Source: Mesorhizobium sp. M7A.F.Ca.US.008.03.1.1
GTDB taxonomy: Bacteria > Pseudomonadota > Alphaproteobacteria > Rhizobiales > Rhizobiaceae
Assembly: GCF_003997495.1 (NCBI RefSeq)
Contig: NZ_RZRU01000004.1
Span: 295,498 to 359,497 of the forward strand
Direction: 5' to 3'
DNA: 64,000 nt
Within the stretch, counting starts at the first letter, position 1, and each line of letters opens with the position of its first letter. The translations under genes were made by a program, and so were the position numbers. Positions 24,826 to 33,654 of this stretch are shown in pieces. The notes under the pieces are model-generated. The model ran no database searches, was not told where the DNA came from, and saw only the letters and a list, made by a program, of their open reading frames with translations.

Positions 24826-25099
24826 GGTCGCGCAGAGGTCTGGACTTGTTCTACGAAGCGCGGGGCGCGAAGCAGAAAACCTTGTTTTTGCTAGAGTTTT
24901 AGGCCCTCCTTCGCCGATGCTTCGGAGGGCATCCTGCTTCGCGCAGAGGTCTGGACTTGTCCTGCGAAGCGCGGAGCGCGTAGCAGAAAACCTTGTTTTT
25001 GCTAGAGTTTTAGGCCCTCCTTCGCCGAGGCTTCGGAGGGCATCCTGCTTCGAGCGGAGGTCTGGACTTGTCCTGCGAAGCGCGGAGCGCGAAGCAGGA
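24826..25099. repeat. 111-bp tandem repeat, about 2.5 copies, abutting tRNA-Ser
   Basis: GAGGTCTGGACTTGT recurs at 24835, 24946 and 25057, an exact 111-base period. Each full unit carries a hairpin CCCTCC...GGAGGG (CCCTCCTTCGCCGA followed by GCTTCGGAGGG), a GCGCGGAGCGCG core and GAAAACCTTGTTTTTGC. A more degenerate partial unit precedes the first. The last unit is cut off at the 3' end of the tRNA gene (25100). No gene is supported in it; open frames through it are repeat-driven. Confidence 0.9.
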
Positions 25100-25190
25100 T
25101 GGCGGAGAGGATGGGATTCGAACCCACGAGAAGCTTTTGACCTCTACTCCCTTAGCAGGGGAGCGCCTTCGACCACTCGGCCACCTCTCC
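25100..25190 (-). tRNA. tRNA-Ser(GCT)
   Basis: Reading the minus strand from 25190, the acceptor GGAGAGG pairs with CCTCTCC (25110-25104), followed by discriminator G and an encoded CCA (25102-25100). The D arm GCCGAGTGGTCGAAGGC, the anticodon stem CTCCC/GGGAG with loop CTGCTAA (anticodon GCT), the long variable arm of a serine tRNA, and the T arm with GGTTCGAATCC are all present. It decodes AGC/AGU. Its 3' end touches the 111-bp repeat array. Confidence 0.97.
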
Positions 25191-25640
25191 GTTGCGCCGC
25201 TGGATAAAGAAAAGCGCCGGCACAATCAACAAGCCCGCATCATTATATGCAAAAATAAGAAGGCGCCGAACGGCGACCTTCCATGGATGTGGCGGTTCTG
25301 CGGTTGTTTCTGGCTAGCGACTCGGGAACTCGCCATGATTCCGTCGGTCCATCGCCGGATTCGGCGGCAAACAAGGGGTTGCGGCAGGCCTGATGGTTAA
25401 CGAGAGCTTTCTGAGTGAGGCCAAATCGTGTCATTTGTGCAACAACGCCAGGGGATAGCAGCCAGCCAGCCCTTTCTCCGGTACGATCGTGGTTGAACGC
25501 TGCCGCCCCATGGGTAATGTCGATTTCGAAGAAGCGGCGCGGTGCGCATCTTTTTCGGTAGTGGGGATGGGGCAGGGAACGCTGTCCTTCAGCAAAGAAT
25601 ACCCAGACCCGTTTTTTAACTTTTGACTGGAGGTCAGAAA
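25191..25640. promoter_or_regulatory. Upstream region of porin 2, with a block shared with porin 3
   Basis: No gene is supported here. It contains ATTTGTGCAACA at 25433-25444, 208 bases before the porin 2 ATG. A second conserved block with GGTGCGCATCTTTTTCGG and GTGGGGATGGGGCAGGGA lies about 60-100 bases before the ATG. The same elements at nearly the same distances precede porin 3 (43795 and 43910). The purine-rich GACTGGAGGTCAGAAA is the ribosome-binding site. Confidence 0.6.
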
Positions 25641-26807
25641 ATGAACATTAAGAGCCTTCTCCTCGGCTCCGCTGCGGCCCTGATCGCAGTTTCCGGTGCG
25701 CGCGCCGCCGACGCCGTCGTCGTCGCCGAGCCGGAACCCGCTGAATACGTCAAGATTTGCGACGTCTACGGCGCTGGCTACTTCTACATCCCCGGCACCG
25801 AGACCTGCCTGCGCATCGGCGGCTATGTCCGTTATGACATCAGTGGTGGTGACGTCGGTTCGTTCGATGGTGCGAAGTCCCGTGACGTGAATTCGGGTGA
25901 CGAACAGGATACCTGGCGCAAGAAGGCCCGCTTCACGTTGAAGACCTGGACCGGCCAGGAGACCGAGCTCGGTAGCTTGAAGACCTACACCGAGACCCGC
26001 TTCAACTTCAACAACGCCAACGACTATGCCACCTACTATGGTAATCCTGCTGGCAACAGCGGCGCTTCGCTGAACTTCGCCTGGATTCAGCTCGGCGGTC
26101 TGCGCGTCGGTAAAGACGAATCGGCCTTCAATACGTTCATCGGCTACGCCGGCAACGTCATCCAGGATACGCTGGTTCCGTACGGTGACTTCGACACCAA
26201 CGTCGTCCAGTACTATTTCGACGCAGGCAATGGTTTCTCGGCCGTGCTCTCGCTCGAAGAAGGTTCGGGCGATGGCACTTTTGGTGCATATGGCGTCGGC
26301 ACGATCGACAGCTATGTTCCGCATGTTGTCGGCGGCGTGAAGTGGACCCAGGGCTGGGGTGCGATCACCGGTGTCGTTGCCTATGACAGCAACTACGAAG
26401 AAGTCGCTGGCAAAGTTCGCTTGGATGTGAACGTTTCCAACGAGTTGTCGTTGTTCATCATTGGTGGCTATGGCACCGACGACAACCTCAACGACCCGAC
26501 CTATACCCTCCCGGCTGGCGGTCGCGGCTTCTACAAGCAGTGGGGCGGCAACTGGGCGGTGTGGGGCGGTGGCACCTACAAGTTCAACGAGAAGACCTCG
26601 TTCAACGCCCAGATTTCGTATGATGACTGGAAGAACCTCGGCATCGCTGCGAATATCGCCTATGACGTTGTCCCGGGCTTCACCGTGACGGCCGAAGTTG
26701 ACTACCTCAACGCAGGCAATTTCGATGAGGCCGACTTCTCCAACTGGACCAATGCCGACAAGAAGAGCAACATCGGCGGCATGCTCCGCTTCCAGCGCTC
26801 GTTCTAA
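25641..26807 (+). CDS. Porin, RopA/Omp2 family (porin 2)
   Basis: A 388-residue porin from the ATG at 25641, with GGAGGTCAG upstream. The signal peptide and first 50 mature residues are essentially the same as in porins 1 and 3 (PAEYVKICDVYGAGYFYIPG; ETCLRIGGYVRYDIS). It ends FQRSF. Long blocks match porin 1 word for word, for example FDTNVVQYYFDAGNGFSAVL and VHVGG-type strand segments further on. Differences cluster in loops around residues 75-140 and 195-215, which are probably surface-exposed. It is followed by a strong terminator and a tyrosine recombinase gene. Confidence 0.93.
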   Translation: MNIKSLLLGSAAALIAVSGARAADAVVVAEPEPAEYVKICDVYGAGYFYIPGTETCLRIGGYVRYDISGGDVGSFDGAKSRDVNSGDEQDTWRKKARFTLKTWTGQETELGSLKTYTETRFNFNNANDYATYYGNPAGNSGASLNFAWIQLGGLRVGKDESAFNTFIGYAGNVIQDTLVPYGDFDTNVVQYYFDAGNGFSAVLSLEEGSGDGTFGAYGVGTIDSYVPHVVGGVKWTQGWGAITGVVAYDSNYEEVAGKVRLDVNVSNELSLFIIGGYGTDDNLNDPTYTLPAGGRGFYKQWGGNWAVWGGGTYKFNEKTSFNAQISYDDWKNLGIAANIAYDVVPGFTVTAEVDYLNAGNFDEADFSNWTNADKKSNIGGMLRFQRSF

Positions 26808-26833
26808 GGGCTGGTTCCTTACAGGTGAAATCC

Positions 26834-26866
26834 AGCCCGGGCGCATCACGCCCGGGCTGTTTTTTG
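26834..26866 (+). terminator. Intrinsic terminator of porin 2
   Basis: AGCCCGGGCG, loop CATCA, CGCCCGGGCT, then GTTTTTTG, beginning 27 bases after the porin stop. Confidence 0.9.
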
Positions 26867-26929
26867 TTTCGTGACTGGATCAAGGCAAACAGAAGGATGG
26901 GGGTAACGGTAGCTGAATAAATCCGTGGG

Positions 26930-26968
26930 GTGATTTCGTGGGATCCGCTGATGGGCGGATGAAATCAC
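26930..26968. promoter_or_regulatory. Long inverted repeat upstream of the tyrosine recombinase
   Basis: GTGATTTC (26930-26937) pairs with GAAATCAC (26961-26968), and inside it GATCCGC pairs with GCGGAT, leaving a short loop. It lies about 80 bases before the integrase ATG and could be an operator or part of a recombination site. Confidence 0.5.
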
Positions 26969-27045
26969 AACTGCGTGATTAAAATCTCTTGAAAGGACGC
27001 TTCCAAGCGGGTAGGGCTGACCTATCCCACTCGGGGGTGTGGCAA

Positions 27046-28128
27046 ATGATGACGAACGAAGCGATTCAAGAGGGCGAGTCCTCTGATCATTTTTCGATGT
27101 TTTCTTCTCAAAGTCCGAAGATTCGATACACCTACAATAAGATCAGAGAAGTAAAGTCGCATCGGGTCGGAGATCTTTTTTCAGCATATCGGGACATATT
27201 GTGGGATGATGGGCGGCATAAGTATAATGTCAGCTCGTTCATCGGCGAAATAGACGAGATTCTCCTTGGGGAGCGTTTCAGCGCCTTTGACCAAAGTACC
27301 CTGGACAACCTTATCGGCACCTTGCGCCAGCGCGGCAACAGCAACGCAACCATCAATCGAAAGATGGCTGCCCTCAGCAAACTGCTGCGCAAGGCTCACA
27401 AGATGGGAGATATCCACAGCCTGCCCGAGTTCCGCCGCCAGAAGGAGCGGGCGGGTCGGATTCGCTTCCTCGAAAGGGACGAAGAGGCGCGCCTGTTCGC
27501 CGCCATCAAGAGCCGCAGCGAGGATGCCTACAGGCTTTCCGTCTTCCTGGTCGACACCGGATGCCGTCTCGGCGAGGCGCTTGGGCTGATCTGGAACGAT
27601 ATCCAGGAGCATCGCGTCAGTTTCTGGATCACCAAATCCGGCCGTAGCCGCACCATTCCAATGACCGAGCGGGTCAAGGAGGTCATCAAGCTGCCTCCCA
27701 CTGAGGGTCGCCGGCCCAAAGGACCGTTCACCAAGCTCAGCCAGGCACAGTTTCGTGCCATCTGGAACGACGCGAAGGCCGAAGTCGGCCTCGGCGCCGA
27801 CGATCAGGTGGTGCCGCACATACTGCGCCATACCTGCGCCTCGCGTCTTGTCCAGGGCGGCATCGACATCAGGCGCGTACAGATGTGGCTCGGCCACCAG
27901 ACGCTGTCGATGACGATGCGTTACGCGCATCTGGCCACCAACGATCTCGACGGCTGCGTCATCGTGCTGGAAACGCCTCGATCGACCCAGCCGGCTGGCA
28001 GCACGGAAGGCTCCGTGTTTTCATCACCCGTTATGACGACTTCTTCGGCAGGGCGGAAACAGAGGGACGAAGCAGCCGCGGCAAAGGAATCGCAGAAAGC
28101 GCCTCGGAAAAGTTCAAAAGCCAAGTAG
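27046..28128 (+). CDS. Tyrosine recombinase / phage-type integrase
   Basis: A 360-residue site-specific recombinase from the ATG at 27046 (GGGGGTGTGGCAA upstream); longer in-frame forms to 26989 are possible. A SAM-like core-binding domain at about 60-130 (FDQSTLDNLIGTLRQRG; INRKMAALSKLLRKAHKMG) precedes the catalytic domain. The active-site set is complete: Arg in DTGCRLGEALGL, Lys in ITKSGRSRTIPM, HILRHTCASRLVQGG, and WLGHQTLSMTMRYAHL with the nucleophilic tyrosine. The last 60 residues are a Ser/Lys-rich tail. No element attached to it is recognised nearby, so it may be a relic of one or a stand-alone chromosomal recombinase. Confidence 0.92.
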   Translation: MMTNEAIQEGESSDHFSMFSSQSPKIRYTYNKIREVKSHRVGDLFSAYRDILWDDGRHKYNVSSFIGEIDEILLGERFSAFDQSTLDNLIGTLRQRGNSNATINRKMAALSKLLRKAHKMGDIHSLPEFRRQKERAGRIRFLERDEEARLFAAIKSRSEDAYRLSVFLVDTGCRLGEALGLIWNDIQEHRVSFWITKSGRSRTIPMTERVKEVIKLPPTEGRRPKGPFTKLSQAQFRAIWNDAKAEVGLGADDQVVPHILRHTCASRLVQGGIDIRRVQMWLGHQTLSMTMRYAHLATNDLDGCVIVLETPRSTQPAGSTEGSVFSSPVMTTSSAGRKQRDEAAAAKESQKAPRKSSKAK

Positions 28129-28159
28129 GCTGGCGAGCCTGATCTATACTATTGTGATG

Positions 28160-28191
28160 ACCCCAAGGCCTTGTTTGGCCTTGGGGTTTAT
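28160..28191. terminator. Bidirectional intrinsic terminator
   Basis: ACCCCAAGGCC (28160-28170), loop TTGTTT, GGCCTTGGGGTTT, then TATGTTT. It separates the convergent integrase and hydrolase genes and overlaps the latter's stop codon. Confidence 0.8.
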
Positions 28192-29087
28192 GTTTGGATA
28201 CTCTTTCGCTCGGCCCGATCAAGAAAAGCTGCGATAGCGTCCGGCAAGTCGCCGGTTTCGAGGAATGGCGCATGGCCCTGGCCCTCGATTGTGATCGCTT
28301 CCATCATGGAATGGTGCGCTCGCATCTGCTTGAGCGTGTCTATGGACAGCAATCTCGAATTGGCACCACGTATGGCGAGCAACGGGATGGCGGCCAACGC
28401 CTCGAATTGAGGCCATAGATCAGGCAGAGGCTGCGTCAGATCGAGGCTCGCAACGCTATCCACCAGCTTCGGATCGAAATCCGGCACCAGCCCACCATCC
28501 GTTTCGCGGTAGAGAGCCCATACCATCCGATCCCAATCGGCGCCGGCAAGGGCGGAGAAATCTTCGCCATGCACGCTGCGCTGGGCGGCGGTCGCCTGTG
28601 TGCGGGTTTTCGGTGCCGGGTCGCGCTTGAGATAAGACTGGATATGGGCAAGTCCGGCCATCTCGATCACCGGTCCGATGTCGTTGAAAACAATGGCTTT
28701 CAGGACGGTTGGCCGCATCATCCCGAGCACATGGATGATCAGCCCGCCACGCGAGGTGCCGATGAAGGCCGCCTCTCCGATGTTCAGCGCCGTCAGCCCG
28801 GCCAGGATGTCGCCGGCCTCCACGCCGACATTGTAATTTCTGACGTCGGGGTCGTAAGCCGACTGTCCGCGCCCGCGATAGTCAAAGGCGATGACCTTTC
28901 GCGGATTTGCAGCCCGCGTCGACAGATAGAGCGCCAGCTCGTGAAAATCCCTGGCGTTGCGGGTCAGGCCAGGCAGGCAGACAACCGGCCAGGGTCCGGT
29001 ATCGGCCTCGCCGTAGACGCGCGCATGGAGCTTCAGCTCATCCGATGCGCTGTAGAAGAAGTCGGAAAAGCCCTGGTCGTTCGACAT
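28188..29087 (-). CDS. Alpha/beta-fold hydrolase
   Basis: A 299-residue hydrolase read from the ATG at 29085-29087; a GTG seven codons upstream is an alternative. It has the oxyanion-hole region VVCLPGLTRNARDFHELA, the Arg-rich strand VIAFDYRGRGQSAYDPD, the nucleophile elbow IGTSRGGLI with its serine, and the catalytic histidine in EGQGHAPFLET. The overall pattern resembles the esterase/haloacetate-dehalogenase-like group. The substrate cannot be inferred: the gene is flanked by an integrase and a lytic transglycosylase gene with no pathway neighbours. Confidence 0.88.
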   Translation of the reverse strand: MSNDQGFSDFFYSASDELKLHARVYGEADTGPWPVVCLPGLTRNARDFHELALYLSTRAANPRKVIAFDYRGRGQSAYDPDVRNYNVGVEAGDILAGLTALNIGEAAFIGTSRGGLIIHVLGMMRPTVLKAIVFNDIGPVIEMAGLAHIQSYLKRDPAPKTRTQATAAQRSVHGEDFSALAGADWDRMVWALYRETDGGLVPDFDPKLVDSVASLDLTQPLPDLWPQFEALAAIPLLAIRGANSRLLSIDTLKQMRAHHSMMEAITIEGQGHAPFLETGDLPDAIAAFLDRAERKSIQT

Positions 29088-29200
29088 ATAGACTCGTTTC
29101 CTCGTCACCAGCGGATCACCTTCCGACAGCTAAAGGCGAGGGCGCGGAGGGTCAAATAGAAGGCGCGACACCGAAGTTGCCTCTCGAGCCGGCAGCTTCC

Positions 29201-31252
29201 TCAACTCCGCCCGTTCACCAGATCTCCGACGATGTCGTATTTGCCGGAAATACGCATCTTGTAGACCTCGTAATTCTCCATCACGCGCTGCACGTAGCTT
29301 CTTGTTTCCGTGTAGGGAATCCGCTCGATCCAGTCGACGACCGCGTCGATGTCTTTGCCGCGCGGGTCGCCATATCTGGCCACCCACTGGCTGGCCCGGT
29401 TGGGGCCGGCATTGTAGCCGGCGAAGGTCAGCACGTAGGAGCCGTTGAAGCGGTCGAGCTGTTCGCCGAGGAAGGCCGAACCAAGCGTCGCGTTGTAGCC
29501 GGCATCGGTGGTCAGCCGTGTTTGCGAAAACTGCAGCCCGGCCTTCTTCGCCAGTTGCCTTGCGGTTCCCGGCATCAGTTGCAGCAGCCCGCGTGCGCCG
29601 GCGCTCGATACGGCGCCGATGTTGAATTCGCTTTCCTGGCGGGCGATCGCATAGGCCAGCGCCTTGCCCGAGCCGGAAATGTCAGCCGAATCGGGAATGA
29701 CGCCGAGCGGATGCGACAATGCGCCGACATCGATGCCGCGCGCCCCGGCGATCTTGCCGATTTTCAGCGCCACGAAATGGTTCCCTTGCTTTTCCGCAAG
29801 GACAGCGAGCAGCGCCAGTTCCCCCGGACTGGTCAACTGCCCGGCAAGGTCGCGATAGAGCGTCTCGGCATAGCGGTCGTAGCCCGCCTCCTGCAGCCGC
29901 TTGATGGCGCTGACTGCTTCGCGGCCGGCAAAATTCTGCCGGTCGGCTGCACTTGGCGAGGGATAGACGATGTTGAGCGCCTGCCGGCCGACACGTTCGG
30001 CGGCAAGCTGGCCGTAAAATGTCGTGCCGTAGGCAGCGGCGCGCGCAAAATAATCCTTGGCGTTGCCAGGGCCGCCGACTTCGGCGGCACGACCGAGCCA
30101 GTAATAAGCGCGCGACAGCGTCATCGGCCCTTGGGCAAGGTCGGCGATGCGAGCGAAATGCGTTGCGGCAAGCTTGGGGTCGTTCAGGCCACGCAGCGCG
30201 TACCAGCCGGCGTGGAATTCGGCGTCCGCCGCACTGGTGGCACTTTCGGCGGCGTGTGTGGCGACGATCTTGTACGCGGTCTTCATGTCGCCCTGGTCTA
30301 CCAGTTCGCGCGACAGCACCCGGCGCTCGACCCACCAGGCATCCGGATCGACCAGAGCTTCGCGATCAGTCGGCGCCTGCATCACAATGGCTGCAGCGCC
30401 GGCAAAATCCTCCTGCTTGCGCAGATATTCGGCCTGCGCGAAGAAGTAGCTGGCCGAACGTTGCATTGCCGGCACGGCCTTCAGCAGCTTGGGCGCGTTC
30501 TTGTCGCCCTTGTCGGCCGCCGCCCATGCATCGGCGAGCTGCTGGGCACGGGCAAGGCCGGCGACACGCAGGGCGGAATTCACACGGTCGGCATAGAACA
30601 TACGCTCCATGCGAAAGCGGTGGTCGGCGGCCGGGATCAGGCTGCCGAATTCCTTGATCAGCGCCGCCTCGTCCTTGGCCTCCAGGATCGCGGTGCGCCA
30701 GAAGGGCGACAGAACGGAACGCGCCGCCTTGGTATTGCCCGACCCCACATAGGCGCGGGCGAGAACCATCACGCCTTCGAATGTCTGCGGCTGGCTGCCA
30801 TCGAACGCACTGATGACGATGTCGGGGGCAGGGTTCTCGCGATAGAGCGCGCGCTCGCTGTTCTTGCGCAGGGCGACGGTCCCCGGCCAGTTGGGCAGCA
30901 TCCTGGCCGCAGCAGTGATATCGCCGCTAGGAACCTTGTCGCCGCCATAAAGCGCGATCGCCCAGGCTAGGATATGCTGGTCGAGCGACTGAGCCGGAAG
31001 GGCATCGCGCACTCCACGAGCGCGGGGACTATCGCCCGCCGCCAACGCATCCAGCCCGCTTTTCAGGGGGGCGACGTCCGGCAAGGGCGCCTGTCGCGTC
31101 CTTTCCTGCAGGTCTGGCAGCGCAATTGCCGCGCCTGGAAGCGGAATGGCTGAGGTGACCCGTACGTCCACGCTACCGCTGATCGCCATGCCCGGCATCA
31201 GCGAGAGCGTGGCGCCAAGCAGCGCGAAAAGGTGAGGCCGACCGCCCGGCAT
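29201..31252 (-). CDS. slt: Soluble lytic murein transglycosylase
   Basis: A 683-residue periplasmic enzyme from the ATG at 31250-31252 (AAGGATC upstream); an in-frame extension to 31402 is unlikely. The signal sequence is in PHLFALLGATLSLMPGMAI. A large helical superhelix (residues about 60-510) precedes the SLT domain (about 520-660) with the catalytic glutamate in AIARQESEFNIGAVS, GARGLLQLMPGTARQLA, and VLTFAGYNAGPNRASQWV followed by IERIPYTETRSYVQRV. It cleaves peptidoglycan glycan strands to 1,6-anhydro ends. It is divergent from dapA, an arrangement common in Rhizobiales, with 247 bases between. Confidence 0.94.
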   Translation of the reverse strand: MPGGRPHLFALLGATLSLMPGMAISGSVDVRVTSAIPLPGAAIALPDLQERTRQAPLPDVAPLKSGLDALAAGDSPRARGVRDALPAQSLDQHILAWAIALYGGDKVPSGDITAAARMLPNWPGTVALRKNSERALYRENPAPDIVISAFDGSQPQTFEGVMVLARAYVGSGNTKAARSVLSPFWRTAILEAKDEAALIKEFGSLIPAADHRFRMERMFYADRVNSALRVAGLARAQQLADAWAAADKGDKNAPKLLKAVPAMQRSASYFFAQAEYLRKQEDFAGAAAIVMQAPTDREALVDPDAWWVERRVLSRELVDQGDMKTAYKIVATHAAESATSAADAEFHAGWYALRGLNDPKLAATHFARIADLAQGPMTLSRAYYWLGRAAEVGGPGNAKDYFARAAAYGTTFYGQLAAERVGRQALNIVYPSPSAADRQNFAGREAVSAIKRLQEAGYDRYAETLYRDLAGQLTSPGELALLAVLAEKQGNHFVALKIGKIAGARGIDVGALSHPLGVIPDSADISGSGKALAYAIARQESEFNIGAVSSAGARGLLQLMPGTARQLAKKAGLQFSQTRLTTDAGYNATLGSAFLGEQLDRFNGSYVLTFAGYNAGPNRASQWVARYGDPRGKDIDAVVDWIERIPYTETRSYVQRVMENYEVYKMRISGKYDIVGDLVNGRS

Positions 31253-31499
31253 GATCCTTAGGTCTTTCCTTGTCCTGGCATTCCACAAGCTGGCGAAGAT
31301 GCCTCGAAGCCTAAACTTAGGTCGTGAAGAGCCCGTAAACAAAGAGTTAGCGAGGCCGTTCGAATTGCGCTTGCTGGCACCACGGCAATGCTTGCCGCGC
31401 AACCATGTCGAGACTATGGTGCGCCGCTTCGCTTTCGGCTAGAAGGCGCGACCACAAACACCGAAACAAAACACCAGAAGTGCCAAGGAGTTGGACGAT

Positions 31500-32381
31500 A
31501 TGCTGAGAGGCTCGCTTACTGCGCTCGTGACACCGTTCGAAAAGAGCGGGCGTTTCGACGAGAAAGCCTTTCGCGCGCTCGTCGAATGGCAACTCGCGGA
31601 AGGCACTACAGGACTGGTTCCCGTGGGCACGACCGGGGAGTCGCCGACGCTGTCGCATGACGAGCATCGCCAGGTCGTCAAGGTCTGCATCGAGGTTGCC
31701 AAGGGACGCGTTCCGGTCGTCGCCGGCGCCGGTTCCAACAACACCGAGGAAGCCGTTGGCCTCGTGCAATATGCCGAGAAGGCGGGCGCTGATGCCGCCC
31801 TGGTCGTCACCCCCTATTACAACAGGCCGACGCAACGCGGCCTCTACGAGCACTTCGCTGCCGTCGCCAGGGCGACCAAGCTACCGATCATCATCTACAA
31901 CATCCCGCCGCGCTCGGTCATCGACATGATGCCGGAGACGATGGGCCGGCTGGCACACGACTTCAAGAACATCGTCGGCGTCAAGGATGCCACCGGCAAG
32001 GTCGAACGGGTCTCCGAGCAGCGCGCCACGTGCGGCAAGGATTTCATCCAGCTCTCGGGCGAGGACGCTTCGGCGCTTGGCTTCAACGCGCATGGCGGCG
32101 TCGGCTGCATTTCGGTGACATCGAACGTCGCGCCGCGACTGTGTGCCGAATTCCAGGAGGCGACGCTGTCCGGCGATAGCGCCAAGGCGCTGGACTTGCA
32201 GGACCGTCTGCTGCCGCTGCACAAGGCGATCTTCATCGAGCCTGGCGTCTCCGGCGCGAAATACGCGCTGTCGAAGCTGGGTAAGGTCGAAAACGTGCTG
32301 CGTTCGCCGCTGGTGACGATCGAACAGTCGACCGCCGAGAAGATCGATGCGGCTATGAAGCACGCCGGCTTGATTAATTAG
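31500..32381 (+). CDS. dapA: 4-hydroxy-tetrahydrodipicolinate synthase
   Basis: A 293-residue class I aldolase-type enzyme that condenses pyruvate and aspartate semialdehyde in lysine/diaminopimelate synthesis. The ATG at 31500 has AAGGAG nine bases upstream; a TTG three codons earlier is less likely. Signatures are [40 protein letters not shown] with the proton-relay tyrosine, [14 protein letters not shown], and the Schiff-base lysine in [12 protein letters not shown]. It is followed 25 bases later by smpB, a pairing conserved in many Rhizobiales. Confidence 0.96.
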   Translation: MLRGSLTALVTPFEKSGRFDEKAFRALVEWQLAEGTTGLVPVGTTGESPTLSHDEHRQVVKVCIEVAKGRVPVVAGAGSNNTEEAVGLVQYAEKAGADAALVVTPYYNRPTQRGLYEHFAAVARATKLPIIIYNIPPRSVIDMMPETMGRLAHDFKNIVGVKDATGKVERVSEQRATCGKDFIQLSGEDASALGFNAHGGVGCISVTSNVAPRLCAEFQEATLSGDSAKALDLQDRLLPLHKAIFIEPGVSGAKYALSKLGKVENVLRSPLVTIEQSTAEKIDAAMKHAGLIN

Positions 32382-32406
32382 GGATGAGGCGCCACCTCTC
32401 CGCATC

Positions 32407-32886
32407 ATGAACCAGGTCAGAAAAGCCGATCCCAACAACAAGACCGTTTCGGAAAACCGCAAGGCGCGGTTTTCCTACGAGGTGCTCGACACGGTCGAGG
32501 CCGGTCTGGTGCTGACCGGCACCGAGGTCAAGTCGCTGCGCCAGGGCCAGGCCAACATCCAGGACAGCTACGCCTCGGTCGAAGGCGGCGAGATCTGGCT
32601 GATCAATTCCTATCTGCCGGAATATCTGCAGGCCAATCGCTTCAACCATGAGCCGCGACGTCGCCGCAAACTGCTGCTCAATAAGCGCGAGATGGCAAAA
32701 CTGTCGCAGAGTGTCGACCGCGAAGGCATGACGCTGGTGCCGCTGAAAATTTATTTCAACGACCAGGGCCGCGCCAAGCTGCTGCTCGCCGTCGGCCGCG
32801 GCAAGAAGCTGCACGACAAGCGCGAATCCGAGAAGCAGCGCGACTGGTCGCGTGAGAAGGGTCGACTGCTGAAGGAGCGTGGGTAG
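32407..32886 (+). CDS. smpB: SsrA-binding protein
   Basis: A 159-residue SmpB, partner of tmRNA in ribosome rescue. Diagnostic segments are [80 protein letters not shown] and the basic C-terminal tail [19 protein letters not shown] that inserts into the mRNA channel. The length is normal. It follows dapA closely and precedes the GH25 lysozyme gene by 15 bases. No tmRNA gene is seen nearby. Confidence 0.96.
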   Translation: MNQVRKADPNNKTVSENRKARFSYEVLDTVEAGLVLTGTEVKSLRQGQANIQDSYASVEGGEIWLINSYLPEYLQANRFNHEPRRRRKLLLNKREMAKLSQSVDREGMTLVPLKIYFNDQGRAKLLLAVGRGKKLHDKRESEKQRDWSREKGRLLKERG

Positions 32887-32901
32887 GCTGGGGCTATTCG
32901 T

Positions 32902-33612
32902 TTGAAGAACCGGATTGTACTTTTCGGTCTAGCCAGCCTGGTTTTGGTGTGTTTTGTCGCTGCGGGCGGCTATCTCTATTTCAGGACATTCTCGCCGGAC
33001 CGCAACAAGTATCCGGTGAGGGGCATCGATGTCTCCCATCATCAGGGTCGGATCGATTGGCGGCGTGTTGCCGCCGACGATGTCGCCTTTGCAGTCATCA
33101 AGGCGACCGAAGGCGGCGATCATGTCGACGATGCCTTCGCGAGGAATCTGGAAGAGGCCCGCGCCGCCGGTCTCGCCGTCGGCGCCTATCACTTTTTCAC
33201 CTTTTGCCGGCCTGGCGCCGACCAGGCGAAGAATTTCATCTCGGTGGTGCCGCACGACCAACCCTTGCTGCCCCCGGTGGTCGACATCGAATTCGGCGGC
33301 AACTGCCCGCAGCGGCCAACGCCCGAACAATTGAACGCCGAACTGGCCGCCTTCCTTGCCCCTGTCGAGGCGACGTTCGGCAAACCCGCGATTGTCTATC
33401 TGACTGATGAGGCAGCGCAGACCTATGCCGGGCGCATCGCTGCCCGTTCGCTCTGGCTTCGCTCATTGCTTCTGGAGCCGGGCCGCGGCGACTGGGTCTA
33501 CTGGCAGTACCACAACAGGGGTCGCGTCGACGGCATCAGCGGTGACGTCGATCTGAATGTGCTGCAGGGTGGGCCGGCCGTTTTGACCGCGCTGTCTGCG
33601 CCGTCACGCTGA
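32902..33612 (+). CDS. GH25-family lysozyme, membrane-anchored
   Basis: A 236-residue protein from a TTG at 32902 (GGGGC upstream). The N-terminus is a signal anchor (IVLFGLASLVLVCFVAAGGY). The GH25 muramidase domain follows: GIDVSHHQGRIDWRRVAAD with the conserved Asp, AFAVIKATEGGDHVDDAFA, AGLAVGAYHFFTFCRPGADQ, the catalytic Asp-x-Glu in PPVVDIEFGG, and a closing GRVDGISGDVDLNVL. It probably cuts peptidoglycan in the periplasm. It may be co-transcribed with smpB, but the two functions are not obviously linked. Confidence 0.9.
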   Translation: MKNRIVLFGLASLVLVCFVAAGGYLYFRTFSPDRNKYPVRGIDVSHHQGRIDWRRVAADDVAFAVIKATEGGDHVDDAFARNLEEARAAGLAVGAYHFFTFCRPGADQAKNFISVVPHDQPLLPPVVDIEFGGNCPQRPTPEQLNAELAAFLAPVEATFGKPAIVYLTDEAAQTYAGRIAARSLWLRSLLLEPGRGDWVYWQYHNRGRVDGISGDVDLNVLQGGPAVLTALSAPSR

Positions 33613-33654
33613 CAAGTCTGCCGGCATCCAACTCTATTTCCGCAGAAACATCCT

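Noticed and set aside
24752..25207. Open frames through the 111-bp repeats
   Set aside because: They exist because 111 is a multiple of three, so the repeat keeps frame. They run into the tRNA gene and have no ribosome-binding site.
25100..28128. tRNA-Ser as attachment site of the tyrosine recombinase
   Set aside because: The enzyme gene is 2 kb away with a core-type porin between, and I see no second copy of the tRNA 3' end near it.
28907..30970. A 687-codon open frame on the plus strand
   Set aside because: It is antisense to the lytic transglycosylase and hydrolase genes and has no domain or sensible composition.
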